Shown: positions 53,282 through 63,180 of the stretch, piece by piece
Numbering within the stretch: position 1 is the stretch's first letter
Layout: each line of letters starts with the position of its first letter
Assembly: GCA_002500605.1 (NCBI GenBank)
Contig: DLRR01000012.1
Location: 284,390 to 348,389, forward strand
Length of the DNA stretch: 64,000 nucleotides
Source of the DNA: Nitrospinaceae bacterium UBA7883
Lineage (GTDB): Bacteria; Nitrospinota_A; UBA7883
Direction of reading: 5' to 3'
The notes under the pieces: model-generated
Seen by the model: only the letters and a program-made list of their open reading frames with translations
Databases searched by the model: none
Told to the model about the DNA's origin: nothing
Made by a program: the position numbers and the translations under genes

Positions 53282-53326
53282 GAAGATACGAACTTGTTCG
53301 GGTTTTTTATCTAAGGAATCTTTTAT

Positions 53327-53824
53327 CTACCTAGTAACCAGGAAATGAGCCCGGCGATTTTTTCCCCATGCCTCTTCTGTATGACCTGGATCAAGAGGTA
53401 GTTCCTCACCGTAACTTATGGTGTATAGCCTTTCCGCGCCAACACCCAAAGAAATTAGATAGTTTTTTACAGCATTTGCTCTTCTCTCACCAAGGGATAG
53501 GTTATATCCTTCTGTACCACGTTCATCACAGTGGCCTTCAATCTGAACCCTGGTGCTCGAATTTGATTTCATCCACTCAGCATTTTGCTGCAGGACAGCA
53601 CGTGCATCATCCCTTATATCCGATCTATCAAAATCAAAAAATATGTCTTGAAGGGCTTCTTCATCCGCATACCCAGCATCTCTCTGACCCTCTTGTTCCA
53701 TTCGCTCGGACGTACCATCAGAGCCTTTAGAAACTTTCTTCGAGCACGCTCCCAAACCAAACGCAACTACAAAAACTAAAACAAAGGACAAAGAAAGAAA
53801 AAGTCTTTCATTTAATCGGAACAT
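53327..53824 (-). CDS. pal: Peptidoglycan-associated lipoprotein Pal
   Basis: Outer-membrane lipoprotein that binds peptidoglycan and TolB. Start ATG 53824 is chosen because AGGAGA lies 6 nt upstream; the frame is open to GTG 53842. The signal peptide ends in lipobox LGAC (Cys27). The OmpA-like domain shows IFFDFDRSDI, VQIEGHCDERGTEGYNLSLGERRA and the meso-DAP binding Asp/Arg positions typical of the family. The 165 residues match family length. It is the last gene of the tolQRAB-pal transcript, directly before a terminator. Confidence 0.96.
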   Translation of the reverse strand: MFRLNERLFLSLSFVLVFVVAFGLGACSKKVSKGSDGTSERMEQEGQRDAGYADEEALQDIFFDFDRSDIRDDARAVLQQNAEWMKSNSSTRVQIEGHCDERGTEGYNLSLGERRANAVKNYLISLGVGAERLYTISYGEELPLDPGHTEEAWGKNRRAHFLVTR

Positions 53825-53974
53825 GGCATCTCTCCTACGCACATAAGGCTACTGAATTCCAAGTGGTTCTGGCTCTCCTCCAGCCCTAGCAACTTTAACA
53901 AAGTCAAATTTTGTTTTCAAGTTAAAAATATGTTAAGAGCAAGCTAGGAAGATAGGGTTCTACCGGACATGGAA

Positions 53975-55303
53975 TCAATCCGGCCCCCATGAGGGCAAGT
54001 AACCTCCGCCTGGTAAAAAAGTTATCTGAGTTTTGTTTGTACCATCTGACAACATAATGTAAACCTGACTTTTCCCTCCTTTTGTCGATGAGTAGACAAT
54101 ATGCCTCCCATTGGGGGCCCAAGCAGGCGATTCATTGGAACCCTGGCCATTTGTTAAATTAGTTGCCCTCGGGTTTTTGTAGTTCATCACCACAACATCA
54201 AATTTGTTTCCAACAAGAGATGCATATGCAATGAGGTTGCCGTGTGATGACCATGCAGCAGAATCATTGTAAGTTCCTCTGTACGTTATTCTTTTCTTTT
54301 CAGATCCATCAGATTTCATCACATATATTTGTGGTGACCCTGACCTATCAGATGTGTACAAAATGCGCGATCCATCAGGAGACCATTCCGGGCTGGTTTC
54401 AATCGATTTGGAAAATGTTAGCTTTTTGGAATTGGTCCCATCTGAATTCATCACATAAATATCAGAGTTTCCCTTTCTAGAGAGCGAGTAGGCTACCTTT
54501 TCCCCATCAGGCGACCATTCCCCAGTAGAGTTTAGACCAACCTTTCGCGATAAGGGCCAGCGCTTTCTCCTTAACAAATCTATTACATAAATATCTGGAT
54601 TTCTATAGCGGTACGTTGTAAACAAAATAAGATTTTTCTTTTTCGGGTTCCAGCTGGGGAACAACACCAATGACCTATCTGAAGTGATTTGACGCGGATT
54701 ATTGCCATCGTAATCCATGATCATTAACTCCTTTCGCCCTCTTACCTTTGAAACGAACACAATTTTGGTTCTTGCTATACCTTTATCTCCGGTAAGGCGC
54801 ATAAGAATGTCATCGGAAAATTGGTGTGCCATCTGCCTAAACAGCTTTTTTCTGCCTATATACTTCTTGGCAAAAAATATTTTTTTCTTCTGAAGATCGT
54901 AAACTTTCACCTCAAGGGTTAATTTGCGATCAGCTTGGACGTTGATAACTCCTTGTACCAAAAAGTTTGATGCAAGGGTACGCCACTCATCGTAATCTAT
55001 TTTCCCTAACCGTGTGTCACGATCTTGTACACTTTTAAGTAGCGAGTATTTCTCGATTGGCTTGAAATACCCCGTGAATTTTAAATCAAAGTTAATAATT
55101 AGAGAGGCAAGAACACCTAGGTTATTCTTGTCGTTACCATTGAAACGGAATTCAGGTATAGCCACTTCCAAAAGCTTAGACTCAGTTCGTTTAGTGCTGA
55201 TATATACATCCTTTGCAGAATGGGCAGCCATAAACGTAAAAAGTATCGCAATGGTACTAAAAGTACCGATTTTACTCAAAAGTTTGCTCATAAAAAAATT
55301 CAT
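53975..55303 (-). CDS. tolB: Tol-Pal translocation protein TolB
   Basis: Periplasmic beta-propeller that binds Pal. A signal peptide is present near the N-terminus (SKIGTFSTIAILFTFMAAHSAK). The N-terminal domain (IPEFRFNGNDKNNLG) is followed by repeated propeller motifs, such as SDRSLVLFPSWNP, EWSPDGEKVAYS, EWSPDGSRILYTSDRSGSPQIY and WAPNGRHIVYSSTKGG. The 442 residues fit. The start overlaps the TolA-like gene by 32 bp; Met5 (ATG 55291) is an alternative. The gap to pal is 150 bp. Confidence 0.95.
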   Translation of the reverse strand: MNFFMSKLLSKIGTFSTIAILFTFMAAHSAKDVYISTKRTESKLLEVAIPEFRFNGNDKNNLGVLASLIINFDLKFTGYFKPIEKYSLLKSVQDRDTRLGKIDYDEWRTLASNFLVQGVINVQADRKLTLEVKVYDLQKKKIFFAKKYIGRKKLFRQMAHQFSDDILMRLTGDKGIARTKIVFVSKVRGRKELMIMDYDGNNPRQITSDRSLVLFPSWNPKKKNLILFTTYRYRNPDIYVIDLLRRKRWPLSRKVGLNSTGEWSPDGEKVAYSLSRKGNSDIYVMNSDGTNSKKLTFSKSIETSPEWSPDGSRILYTSDRSGSPQIYVMKSDGSEKKRITYRGTYNDSAAWSSHGNLIAYASLVGNKFDVVVMNYKNPRATNLTNGQGSNESPAWAPNGRHIVYSSTKGGKSQVYIMLSDGTNKTQITFLPGGGYLPSWGPD

Positions 55304-56048
55304 ACCTAATGTTCAGCGTTTTTGGTTTGAAATCGTCAGGTAACGGAGGAAAAGGCTGGGCTTCAGAAACAGCAATCAAGGCGCTGTTATCCAACTCTTC
55401 TACTCCCGAGCTTTTAAGCAACTTCAAAGATAATGCCTGCCCATCCCTAGATATAGAGAAATACACCAATGGATTACTTCTTTGCCCGGCGACGTTAAGC
55501 CCATGCGTTACCCAGTTACCATTAACCTTCCTCTCCACAATTTTTATATACCATACATGAGTAAAAGGATCGCCTTCAGTTGTAATTGATTTTCGGGTTT
55601 TTGCAGAGGCTTCTTTAGGAACAGTCTTAGAAACTGTCTTTTTAACTATTTTTACAATCTTTTCTTTGGCTGGTTTCCGCAGTTTTTTCTTTTTGGGAAT
55701 TACCTTTCTGATTTTAGAAGTCTTTTTTACCATCTTTTGAACTTTTTTAGCCTTTTTCTTCATTTTCCTGTAGCTCTTTTCTTTTACCAACTTCTTCTTC
55801 TTTATTATTCTTGGCTTTTTTTCCAATTGACTCGGGTCAAGTAAGCTACTAGGGGGTTTTTTCGCAGAGACTAAGTTTACGGTATACCCAGGAACAATAA
55901 CGTTTGGCTTGTAGTTGAATTGCGCAAATATCACTATGCAAAGCACAAAAACCGCATGGAATACTGCGGAGATACCAACCGACCTTATAAACTGTTTGGA
56001 AGTATTCAGGTCACGTCCCTTCTGGGCCAACATCTGGGTCTCTTTCAT
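55272..56048 (-). CDS. tolA: TolA/TonB-like bridging protein
   Basis: Inner-membrane protein spanning the periplasm in the Tol-Pal motor. The 258 residues have one membrane helix (AVFHAVFVLCIVIFAQF), a long lysine-rich segment (about residues 75-160, KKKKLVKEKSYRK and similar) and a C-terminal domain with VNGNWVTHGLN and VYFSISRDGQALSLKLLKSSG ending in EAQPFPPLPDDFKPKTLNIRYEF, close to the TonB/TolA C-terminal fold. Its place between tolR and tolB supports tolA. It overlaps tolB by 32 bp. Confidence 0.87.
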   Translation of the reverse strand: MKETQMLAQKGRDLNTSKQFIRSVGISAVFHAVFVLCIVIFAQFNYKPNVIVPGYTVNLVSAKKPPSSLLDPSQLEKKPRIIKKKKLVKEKSYRKMKKKAKKVQKMVKKTSKIRKVIPKKKKLRKPAKEKIVKIVKKTVSKTVPKEASAKTRKSITTEGDPFTHVWYIKIVERKVNGNWVTHGLNVAGQRSNPLVYFSISRDGQALSLKLLKSSGVEELDNSALIAVSEAQPFPPLPDDFKPKTLNIRYEFFYEQTFE

Positions 56049-56121
56049 ATTCTAGAATTGGGAAATACGTTTCAATAGGCTAAACTCGGTTTTGCATATT
56101 GGACGTTCTTGTTCCCGGAGT

Positions 56122-56559
56122 TCATTTTTTTTGTGTCTCCGGAGGAATTGACGTGACCATCCCTAGCTTGGTGATTCCTGCTTTCTTAATTATGGCCATA
56201 ACTCGCATCACTTTGCCATATGAAATACGTCTGTCCGCATGCAGAAAAACTTCAGGTTTATCTGATCGTGCCGCAAGATTCCGCATTTTAGCGCGAAGAT
56301 CTTTTTCGTCTATTCGTTTTTCGTTGTAAAATATTGCACCATCCGACCGCATTCCAACGACGTTCTGCTCCCTAATCTCAAGCGCACCTGTATCTTCTTT
56401 AGGTAGGTCAATGTTGAGCCCACTTTGCAGAAGTGGTGCAGTGACAATAAATATGATCAGGAGAACCAACATAACATCAACAAAAGGTGTGACATTTATC
56501 TCTGTCATTACCATGGACGCCTTTCGGCGAAACCGCTTTCCTCCTGAATCTATAAGCAT
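56122..56559 (-). CDS. tolR: Tol-Pal energising subunit TolR
   Basis: ExbD/TolR family proton-channel subunit. The 145 residues have one membrane helix with the essential aspartate (NVTPFVDVMLVLLIIFIVTAP), then a periplasmic domain with HADRRISYGKVMRVMAIIKKAG. The ATG overlaps the tolQ stop by one base (TAATG). It precedes the tolA-like gene by 73 bp. Confidence 0.95.
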   Translation of the reverse strand: MLIDSGGKRFRRKASMVMTEINVTPFVDVMLVLLIIFIVTAPLLQSGLNIDLPKEDTGALEIREQNVVGMRSDGAIFYNEKRIDEKDLRAKMRNLAARSDKPEVFLHADRRISYGKVMRVMAIIKKAGITKLGMVTSIPPETQKK

Positions 56560-57305
56560 TAGGATCGCTTTATATATTCACGGTCGATCAGCGATAGCAT
56601 ATTTAGCGAAAAGTTGTCCATCTCAGTGGCCTTGATCTTTACTCTGTAGACAAAGTAGTTGTAGGCAATAACTGCGGGTATGGCTGTAAATAGTCCTGCC
56701 GCAGTAGCTACCAAAGCCTCTGCAATTCCTGGGGCCACAACGGCTATGCTTGCCTGCCCCTTAGTTCCTATACCGCTAAATGCGTTCATAACACCCCAAA
56801 CGGTTCCAAATAGACCTATAAATGGCGTCACCGAGCCTGTGGTTCCAAGGAATATAAGCCATCTCTCTAACTTCGTAACTTCTTGTGCCGTGGCGCGTTC
56901 TAATGCTCTGCTTACTGAGTCAAGCTTTTCAAGCAAAAGACCTTCATCTTCTTTATAGCTTAGTTCATTTTGTGTTTTGCGAAATTGAGCTGCCAACTCT
57001 ATGTAGCCTGCCGTAAAAACACGAGCAGTTGGACAGTTCTTAAGTCGTTTTGCTAAATTATAGGCATTTTCCAGCTGTCCCTGTTTTACAAACTCTTGGT
57101 TAAAGTTATCTGTCTCTTTGCGTACCTTGCTGAATAACCTAAGTTTGTGATAGACGATTGCCCAAGAAATTATCGAGAAAGCCAAAAGTAATAAAAAAAC
57201 TGATTTGGCAACCCAGCCAGCTCTTAAGACTAGATCTACAACACTCTGGTTTTCTGTAACATTAGATATCTGGGACAATATAGCTAGGTGTATTTGATAA
57301 TCCAT
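56559..57305 (-). CDS. tolQ: Tol-Pal energising subunit TolQ
   Basis: MotA/TolQ/ExbB family proton-channel subunit. The 248 residues have three membrane segments, with a conserved LGTTGSVTPFIGLFGTVWGVMNAFSGIG before the second and EALVATAAGLFTAIPAVIAYNYFV in the third. It is the first gene of the tolQ-tolR-tolA-tolB-pal run, preceded by a 223-bp gap that holds no gene and no clear promoter. Confidence 0.95.
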   Translation of the reverse strand: MDYQIHLAILSQISNVTENQSVVDLVLRAGWVAKSVFLLLLAFSIISWAIVYHKLRLFSKVRKETDNFNQEFVKQGQLENAYNLAKRLKNCPTARVFTAGYIELAAQFRKTQNELSYKEDEGLLLEKLDSVSRALERATAQEVTKLERWLIFLGTTGSVTPFIGLFGTVWGVMNAFSGIGTKGQASIAVVAPGIAEALVATAAGLFTAIPAVIAYNYFVYRVKIKATEMDNFSLNMLSLIDREYIKRS

Positions 57306-57528
57306 ATAAGTCTTTATTTTACAAAGTTTCTAACAATTAGCTCCGTTGGACCCTGCCGATTCTAGTGTTAATTAGTTTGGATGTCAATGCACATATTTGG
57401 TTTATTACAAACCTATGTCCCACTAATTTAAAGATATGGCAATTCAGTATCTTTTCCACCAATAGGCTGGGATCTAAGTATGATTTAAGCATCATGGTTC
57501 GGTATTAAATGTACTTTTTACCATTAGC

Positions 57529-60500
57529 TTACATTGTTTTTTCCATTGAGGAATGGCCACCATTGTTGAATGAGGAGCCAGTCAACTTTAAAACCAAAGA
57601 GTCAAATAGTGAATAAAGCGTTGGCGCAACAACTAATGTCAGCGCTGTAGCAAATGCAAGACCAAAGATTACTGCCACAGCCATAGGACCCCACCAGTCA
57701 GAAGAATCTGAGCTTGTGATCCACTCAAAAGCCTTAAAATCAAAACTAATTCCTATGGCCATGGGGAGTAGACCTAGAATTGTCGTAATAGCTGTGAGAA
57801 GCACTGGGCGGAGACGTGTCATTCCTGCTATGACTATCGCTTTTGCTTTTGGCATCCCCCTCTCACGCAATTGGATAGTGTAATCAAGCAAGACAATTGA
57901 GTTATTAACAACTACACCAGCCAAACTTATCACTCCTATTCCGGTCATAATTATGCCAAAAGGAGTTAAGGTAACCATGAGCCCTATTAGTACTCCTATA
58001 AATGAAAGTATCACTGACGAAATTATGATTAGCGGAGTGGTTATGGCGTTGAATTGTAGAATTAGCACAAATAGTATAAGAAATATTGCAGCTCTAAATG
58101 CTTTTTTCAAAAACTCCCTAGATTCTTGCTGTTCCTCGTTCTGACCAGTAAAGTCAACGCTGTACCCAGATGGAAGATTGATTTCACCTTCTAAAACATC
58201 TCTGGACTTCGCTAGCAATTCATTATCGTTTAGACCTGGGGCAACGCCGGCTGAAACGGTAACAACTTTTTTCTGATCAATGTGGGCAATATCGCTGTAA
58301 CCTGACGACGTGGTTATTGTTGCAATAGAGGTTAGTGGTACTATCTTGTTTTTGTGACGGATGAAAAACTCCTTCAATTTCTCTATCCTGTCACGCCTGT
58401 CTTCACGAAAGCGCACTCTGATATCGTATTCATCTTTTCCCTGCCGGTAAGTAGATGCTTTACTACCATGAATGGCTGTCCGAATTGCCTTGGCAACATC
58501 ACGTGTTCGCAAACCATATCGACCCGCGCGTTCGCGGTCTATCTCAATTTTCAATTCCGGCCTTCCTGGCGAGTAATCGTTTCTTAAATCAATCAATCCT
58601 GATATAGACCGCAGCTTTTGCTCAACTTCCATGCTTATTTGCCCAAGCATCATATAGTTATGTCCCGATATTTCCACGTTAACAGGCGCTCCTGTGGGAG
58701 GTCCTGCCTTTTCAGCTTTTATTTGAACATCAGCACCAACAACTTTTTTTGCCTTATCCCTAAATATCCCTTCTGGTATATAGGTAGACCGTATCCTGTC
58801 TTTGCGATCTATGAAATCAACTGCAATCCTACTTTTGTGGCTTGGCCCTTCGCCACCAGCCCCTGTAAAGTCAAACTTCCCTGTTGATACTCCCACGTTG
58901 GTTACATACACCTTTACGTCATTCATTTTCTCTACAACTTTCTCCATCTCTAAGGCTAGTTTGTTTGATGCCATGATGTTCGTACCAGTTGGTGCTTCTA
59001 TGTCAATGAACACCTTGCTTGGTTCTATTTTTGGGAAAAACTCTATTCCTTGACCTAACAAACCATATAAAGGAAAAATTGCAATCAATGCAATCAACGA
59101 AGTTCCAATAGTAATCACCCGGTGACTAAGCGCCATTTTAAGGCACTTTTTGTACCATAGCATTACTCTGCCAACCTCAGAATCGTCCATCTCGCTTATG
59201 GCCTTCCTCCGATAAGAAACGCTCATCAACGTTGCACATAGTGTTGGGTTTATAACCAGCGCAACAAACAGTGACGCAGATAGAGTAATACTTAGTGTGT
59301 AAGGTAAATAAACAAAAAACTCCCCCATTATCCCAGGCCAAAAGATCATCGGGAAAAAGGCGCACAGTGTTGTTATTGTGGATACAACGACCGGTTTCGC
59401 AACCTCTGCAGTGGCTTCCATTGCGGCATTGAATGGTGTTTTTCCTTCTTCTGCGTGCCGATAAATATTTTCTACAATAACTATGGCGTTATCTACCAGC
59501 ATACCCAAAGCTAAAATTAATGCGAAAAGCACAACCATGTTCAGTGAAAACCCCAATGCGTGAAGTATTGAAAATGATATAAGCATAGAGAAAGGAATGG
59601 AGAGGGCGACAAAAATGGCAACTTTTAACCCCAGCACAAAGAAAAGAACCACAAGCACTAGGATAAGCCCCGACGCAATATTGTTCTCTAGTTCATTTAT
59701 GAGTGTTCTGGTCAGCTCACTCTGGTCAGCAGTGATTTTAATATCTGTGGTACGTGGCATGCTTGGAAGCTCTCTATCTACCAACGCTTTTATAGCGTCG
59801 GTAACTGCGATAATGTTTTCTCCGGAGCGCTTGGTAACTGAGAGGCTGATTGTTTTTACACCTTTTAACCTGGCATAGGTAGATACCTTCTTAAACCCAA
59901 ACTTGACTGTAGCAATATCCCTCAAATATATTGGTTTCAGGTTTGAAGTTTTAACTACAATATCGCGTATCTTCAAAGGATCCTCAAATTCCCCTGGGAT
60001 ACGTACCAAATATTTATAAGTACCCACCTCAATTGAGCCACCTGGAATCGTGGTGTTTTCCTTTTCTATGACCTTTACCACATCCTTTATTGCTAGGCCG
60101 TAATAACGTAGCCTTTCAGGGTCAACGTCCACCTGTACTTCACGATCCAATCCTCCAGCCATTTCTACGCTAAGCACACCAGGAGTTGTTTCAATTAAAT
60201 CTTTGAGGTTTTCAGCCACTTTCTTGAGCCGTACAAGGCTGTATTTCCCAGAAATATTAACAATCATTATTGGGATGTTGGAAAAGTTAACCTCATCAAC
60301 TATCGGCTCATCCGCATCGGTTGGTAAGTGGCGTTTTGCGATATTTACTTTGTCTCTTGTTTTTTGAATTGCCTCGTCAATGTTGGCGTTAGCTTCAAAT
60401 TCTACTGTTATTATCGATACACCTTCCTTGGAAGAAGAGCGCATCTCTTTAATATTTTCAAGGTTTTTAAGTTCTTTCTCGAGTTCCATAGTAACCAGCG

Positions 60501-60681
60501 TCTCAATGTCACTAGGTGAGACACCAGGATAAGTAGTGGTAACAATGACAACAGGAATAGTAATATCCGGATTTGCCTCTCGTGGCAGGGAAGAATATGA
60601 AATAAGCCCAAAGACAGCAATGATCACAATCAAGGCATAAACAGCAATATGGTTTTTTAAGGAAAAATTGGTGACGATCAT
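57529..60681 (-). CDS. RND efflux pump permease (HAE1 family)
   Basis: Proton-driven exporter of the AcrB/MdtB-like family, 1050 residues with two repeats of six membrane helices. The helix-4 region has the proton-relay aspartate in GMLVDNAIVIVENIYRHAEEG. The second half has GVVVNNSIVLLDYTIQLRERG, where Asn stands at the corresponding place. The N-terminus shows SLPREANPDITIPVVIVTTTYPG, typical of HAE1 pumps. It forms a tripartite pump with the fusion protein (9 bp upstream) and the TolC-like channel. Substrate is unknown. Confidence 0.94.
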   Translation of the reverse strand: MIVTNFSLKNHIAVYALIVIIAVFGLISYSSLPREANPDITIPVVIVTTTYPGVSPSDIETLVTMELEKELKNLENIKEMRSSSKEGVSIITVEFEANANIDEAIQKTRDKVNIAKRHLPTDADEPIVDEVNFSNIPIMIVNISGKYSLVRLKKVAENLKDLIETTPGVLSVEMAGGLDREVQVDVDPERLRYYGLAIKDVVKVIEKENTTIPGGSIEVGTYKYLVRIPGEFEDPLKIRDIVVKTSNLKPIYLRDIATVKFGFKKVSTYARLKGVKTISLSVTKRSGENIIAVTDAIKALVDRELPSMPRTTDIKITADQSELTRTLINELENNIASGLILVLVVLFFVLGLKVAIFVALSIPFSMLISFSILHALGFSLNMVVLFALILALGMLVDNAIVIVENIYRHAEEGKTPFNAAMEATAEVAKPVVVSTITTLCAFFPMIFWPGIMGEFFVYLPYTLSITLSASLFVALVINPTLCATLMSVSYRRKAISEMDDSEVGRVMLWYKKCLKMALSHRVITIGTSLIALIAIFPLYGLLGQGIEFFPKIEPSKVFIDIEAPTGTNIMASNKLALEMEKVVEKMNDVKVYVTNVGVSTGKFDFTGAGGEGPSHKSRIAVDFIDRKDRIRSTYIPEGIFRDKAKKVVGADVQIKAEKAGPPTGAPVNVEISGHNYMMLGQISMEVEQKLRSISGLIDLRNDYSPGRPELKIEIDRERAGRYGLRTRDVAKAIRTAIHGSKASTYRQGKDEYDIRVRFREDRRDRIEKLKEFFIRHKNKIVPLTSIATITTSSGYSDIAHIDQKKVVTVSAGVAPGLNDNELLAKSRDVLEGEINLPSGYSVDFTGQNEEQQESREFLKKAFRAAIFLILFVLILQFNAITTPLIIISSVILSFIGVLIGLMVTLTPFGIIMTGIGVISLAGVVVNNSIVLLDYTIQLRERGMPKAKAIVIAGMTRLRPVLLTAITTILGLLPMAIGISFDFKAFEWITSSDSSDWWGPMAVAVIFGLAFATALTLVVAPTLYSLFDSLVLKLTGSSFNNGGHSSMEKTM

Positions 60682-60690
60682 GATTGTGGC

Positions 60691-61749
60691 CTAGTTGGAT
60701 ACCTCTACCGTGTCTCCGTCTATTAAGCTTCTATGCCCAGATATCACCAGATGTTCTCCTACAGAAAGACCTGATTCCACCAAGGCTTTTTCTTCAGCCA
60801 CGTCTGCTATCACCACCTTTTTTAGCCTAGCAACGGAACCATTCTCAACGACATAAACTGCATGACCATCAATTAGCTCTACAACAGAGGTCTGGGGAAT
60901 GAGTACGGAGTTTGCCAAAACCTTTTTGGTAAACAAAACTTTAGCACTCATTTCAGAAAGAATGTTTTCTGATGAACTCTGTATTACAAGCTCGCAGTCG
61001 AAAACACGTGTCTTAGGATTCACCTCTGGTGAAATGGAGGTTACTTCTGCAGTAAAAGTCTTGCCAGGGTATGCATCGAGTGTAACAAGAGCAGATTTGC
61101 CTACTTTAAAATCGGCTATTGCTGTTTCTGGCACACCAGTTATTATTTTCATCGGTGTAATTGTGACTAGCTTGGCAAGCCGTTGCCCCGGATTAATGTA
61201 GGCACCCACTTCTACGTCCCGCGTCACCACCACGCCAGCAAATGGAGCTCTTACTGTCATCATGTCCAGCTTTGCATTTAGGGCCGATAACTTAGCACCT
61301 TCCGCCTTGAGCTTTAGACGTGCTTCCTCTAGTTTCAATTCTGAAACATTGGCCCCCTTATCGGATAAGGCTTTTAATTTTTCATGATGAAGGGATGCCA
61401 TTTCGTGATCGGCAACTATCCGTTCTAACTCTGATGCAAGGACCGAATCATCTAACCATACAAGGGGTTGACTAGCATGCACTTTGTCACTTCTATCGAA
61501 ACCAAGATTTTTGACCCTACCAGCTGCCGCTGAAGCTATGATCACACTTTTACTAGCCATTGTAGAAGCTGTTAGTGTAAGTTTTTGCTCGAAGGTCTCT
61601 GCTGTAACTATCATTGTAGCCACTTTAACTGTTGCTTTTCCAGAATCTGAACTTGGCTTCAAGTTATTCTCTGGACTCTTAGAACAAGCTACAACAAGGA
61701 TCATCAATATCGCGAGAACAGCTTTTAGGTTTTGATCTCTACTTCTCAT
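60691..61749 (-). CDS. Membrane-fusion lipoprotein of the RND pump
   Basis: Periplasmic adaptor (HlyD/AcrA family), 352 residues. The N-terminus has a lipobox LVVAC with Cys22. The lipoyl-like motif halves (ASAAAGRVKNLGFDRSDKVHASQPL and VRAPFAGVVVTRDVEVGAYINPGQ) flank a short alpha-helical hairpin. Beta-barrel and membrane-proximal domains follow. It overlaps the TolC-like gene by 11 bp and lies 9 bp upstream of the permease. It couples the permease to the outer-membrane channel. Confidence 0.93.
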   Translation of the reverse strand: MRSRDQNLKAVLAILMILVVACSKSPENNLKPSSDSGKATVKVATMIVTAETFEQKLTLTASTMASKSVIIASAAAGRVKNLGFDRSDKVHASQPLVWLDDSVLASELERIVADHEMASLHHEKLKALSDKGANVSELKLEEARLKLKAEGAKLSALNAKLDMMTVRAPFAGVVVTRDVEVGAYINPGQRLAKLVTITPMKIITGVPETAIADFKVGKSALVTLDAYPGKTFTAEVTSISPEVNPKTRVFDCELVIQSSSENILSEMSAKVLFTKKVLANSVLIPQTSVVELIDGHAVYVVENGSVARLKKVVIADVAEEKALVESGLSVGEHLVISGHRSLIDGDTVEVSN

Positions 61750-63046
61750 AACTTCCTCCTAATGCCATTAAAAGCTTCACTCGCGCAACATTGTTTTCGT
61801 ACAGTGATTTGCTGTAATTGGATTTGGCCTTCCGGAGCGATAGATGAGCATCAAGTACTTTTAGCTGAGTGGCCACGCCTTCTCTATGGCTTACGGAAGC
61901 TATCCGATACGTCTCTTCAGCGTATTCAACATTTTTACTCTGTGAGGTCAGAAGTTCCTTAGCCCTTGCTAGCTCGTCGAATGCAGCTTTAACCTCCAAT
62001 CTTACACGCCGAATCGTTCTGCTATGCTCTAGGTCGGCAATGTAACTTTCAACAAACTTCTTTCTGTAACGCGAAGATCGCTCCATACCATCAAAGAGGT
62101 TAAATTTTATGTTAATTCCAGCGTTCCAGCTGTCGACCAGCTCATCACTCTCGACAAAACCAGATGAATTCGAAAGATTGTAGTTGGCAAAACCCTTAAC
62201 CGTTGGAAAAACCTGACTTCTCATGGCAATAGCCATATCTTTTGCTGCCTTAGATGATTCTTTTGCTGATTTTATTTCTGGCCTGTTTTCCATAGCAAAT
62301 ACTAATGCTTCCGATAAATTAATATTAAGTTGTTTAATTTGAAACGACCCTTTGAGTTGAACAGAAGTCGTTGGATCAATACTCATGTAGTCGAGCAGTT
62401 CAAGTATCGAATATGAATACTGATTCTTTCCAGTTACAAGGACAGACCTGGCTTCGGCTAATTGCGACTCAAAACGTAACGTATCATAACTAGTGTTCAG
62501 CCCAACAGATTCTCTATCTTTCGAATCTTTCAGGTGAACTTTTAGCTGCTGGACTGATTCTTCGCTGATGGAGATTAATTCTCGGTTGTAAAGTGCCCTG
62601 TAGAAAAGCGCGTTTACTTCAGCCACAACCCGGTTTTCCATAGCAATCACGTCATACTCTGAACCAGAAAACAGTTCTCTGGCCGCTCTATAGCCAGAAG
62701 CTATAGCACCAGAATACAAATACTGCTCCAGTTTTGCGTTGAACAAGTAACTATTATCTGGAACAAGCTTAAACCGCTGGCCAAGAAATTCTATCTCTGG
62801 ATTGTTACCTTCATACTGGTAACGTGCGGTTAGATCTAGGTCGGGCAAAGCTGCCCCCAAGGCTTCAGATTTTTGAAGGTCCGCCAAGGATCTTCGATGC
62901 TTCACAATAGCTAAGTCGGTATTGTTTTGTAGCGCAATCTCCACACTCTGATCCAAGGTAAGTTCAAGCGCATCTACAGGATAGGCACTGAGACCTTGTG
63001 AATATAGAACAACTAATGCTAGAAAAATTAAAGTTCGATTCTGCAT
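61739..63046 (-). CDS. TolC-family outer-membrane channel
   Basis: Outer-membrane efflux channel, 435 residues. I start at ATG 63046, which gives a signal peptide (MQNRTLIFLALVVLYSQGLSA); the frame stays open to TTG 63076. The mature protein has two repeats of long coiled helices (LTLDQSVEIALQNNTDLAIVK and ALVFAMENRPEIKSAKESSK), as in TolC. It is the first gene of the pump operon, divergent from the MarR gene across the operator-rich spacer. Confidence 0.92.
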   Translation of the reverse strand: MQNRTLIFLALVVLYSQGLSAYPVDALELTLDQSVEIALQNNTDLAIVKHRRSLADLQKSEALGAALPDLDLTARYQYEGNNPEIEFLGQRFKLVPDNSYLFNAKLEQYLYSGAIASGYRAARELFSGSEYDVIAMENRVVAEVNALFYRALYNRELISISEESVQQLKVHLKDSKDRESVGLNTSYDTLRFESQLAEARSVLVTGKNQYSYSILELLDYMSIDPTTSVQLKGSFQIKQLNINLSEALVFAMENRPEIKSAKESSKAAKDMAIAMRSQVFPTVKGFANYNLSNSSGFVESDELVDSWNAGINIKFNLFDGMERSSRYRKKFVESYIADLEHSRTIRRVRLEVKAAFDELARAKELLTSQSKNVEYAEETYRIASVSHREGVATQLKVLDAHLSLRKAKSNYSKSLYENNVARVKLLMALGGSYEK

Positions 63047-63105
63047 AAAACTACAATTTTGATTTGTGAAGAACAATAAATAAATTCAAAACCAACCCTG
63101 TTTTA

Positions 63106-63162
63106 TATTGACAGTACAATGTCATTTTGTCAATATATTGTCATATTGACAATATAATGTCA
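63106..63162. promoter_or_regulatory. Divergent promoter/operator with repeated TTGACA-type half-sites
   Basis: A perfect 10-bp dyad TATATTGTCA-TAT-TGACAATATA (63134-63156) and an 8-bp dyad TATTGACA/TGTCAATA (63106-63113, 63128-63135), with extra TGTCA half-sites at 63120 and 63158. TATAAT at 63153-63158 may be the regulator's -10 box. A MarR protein is encoded next to it. Confidence 0.7.
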
Positions 63163-63180
63163 AATAGTGATGGCAATATT

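Noticed and set aside
53288..53310. Short CGAA/TTCG hairpin followed by TTTTTT on the plus strand
   Set aside because: Four-pair stem and no plus-strand gene upstream; the minus-strand terminator next to it explains the region better.
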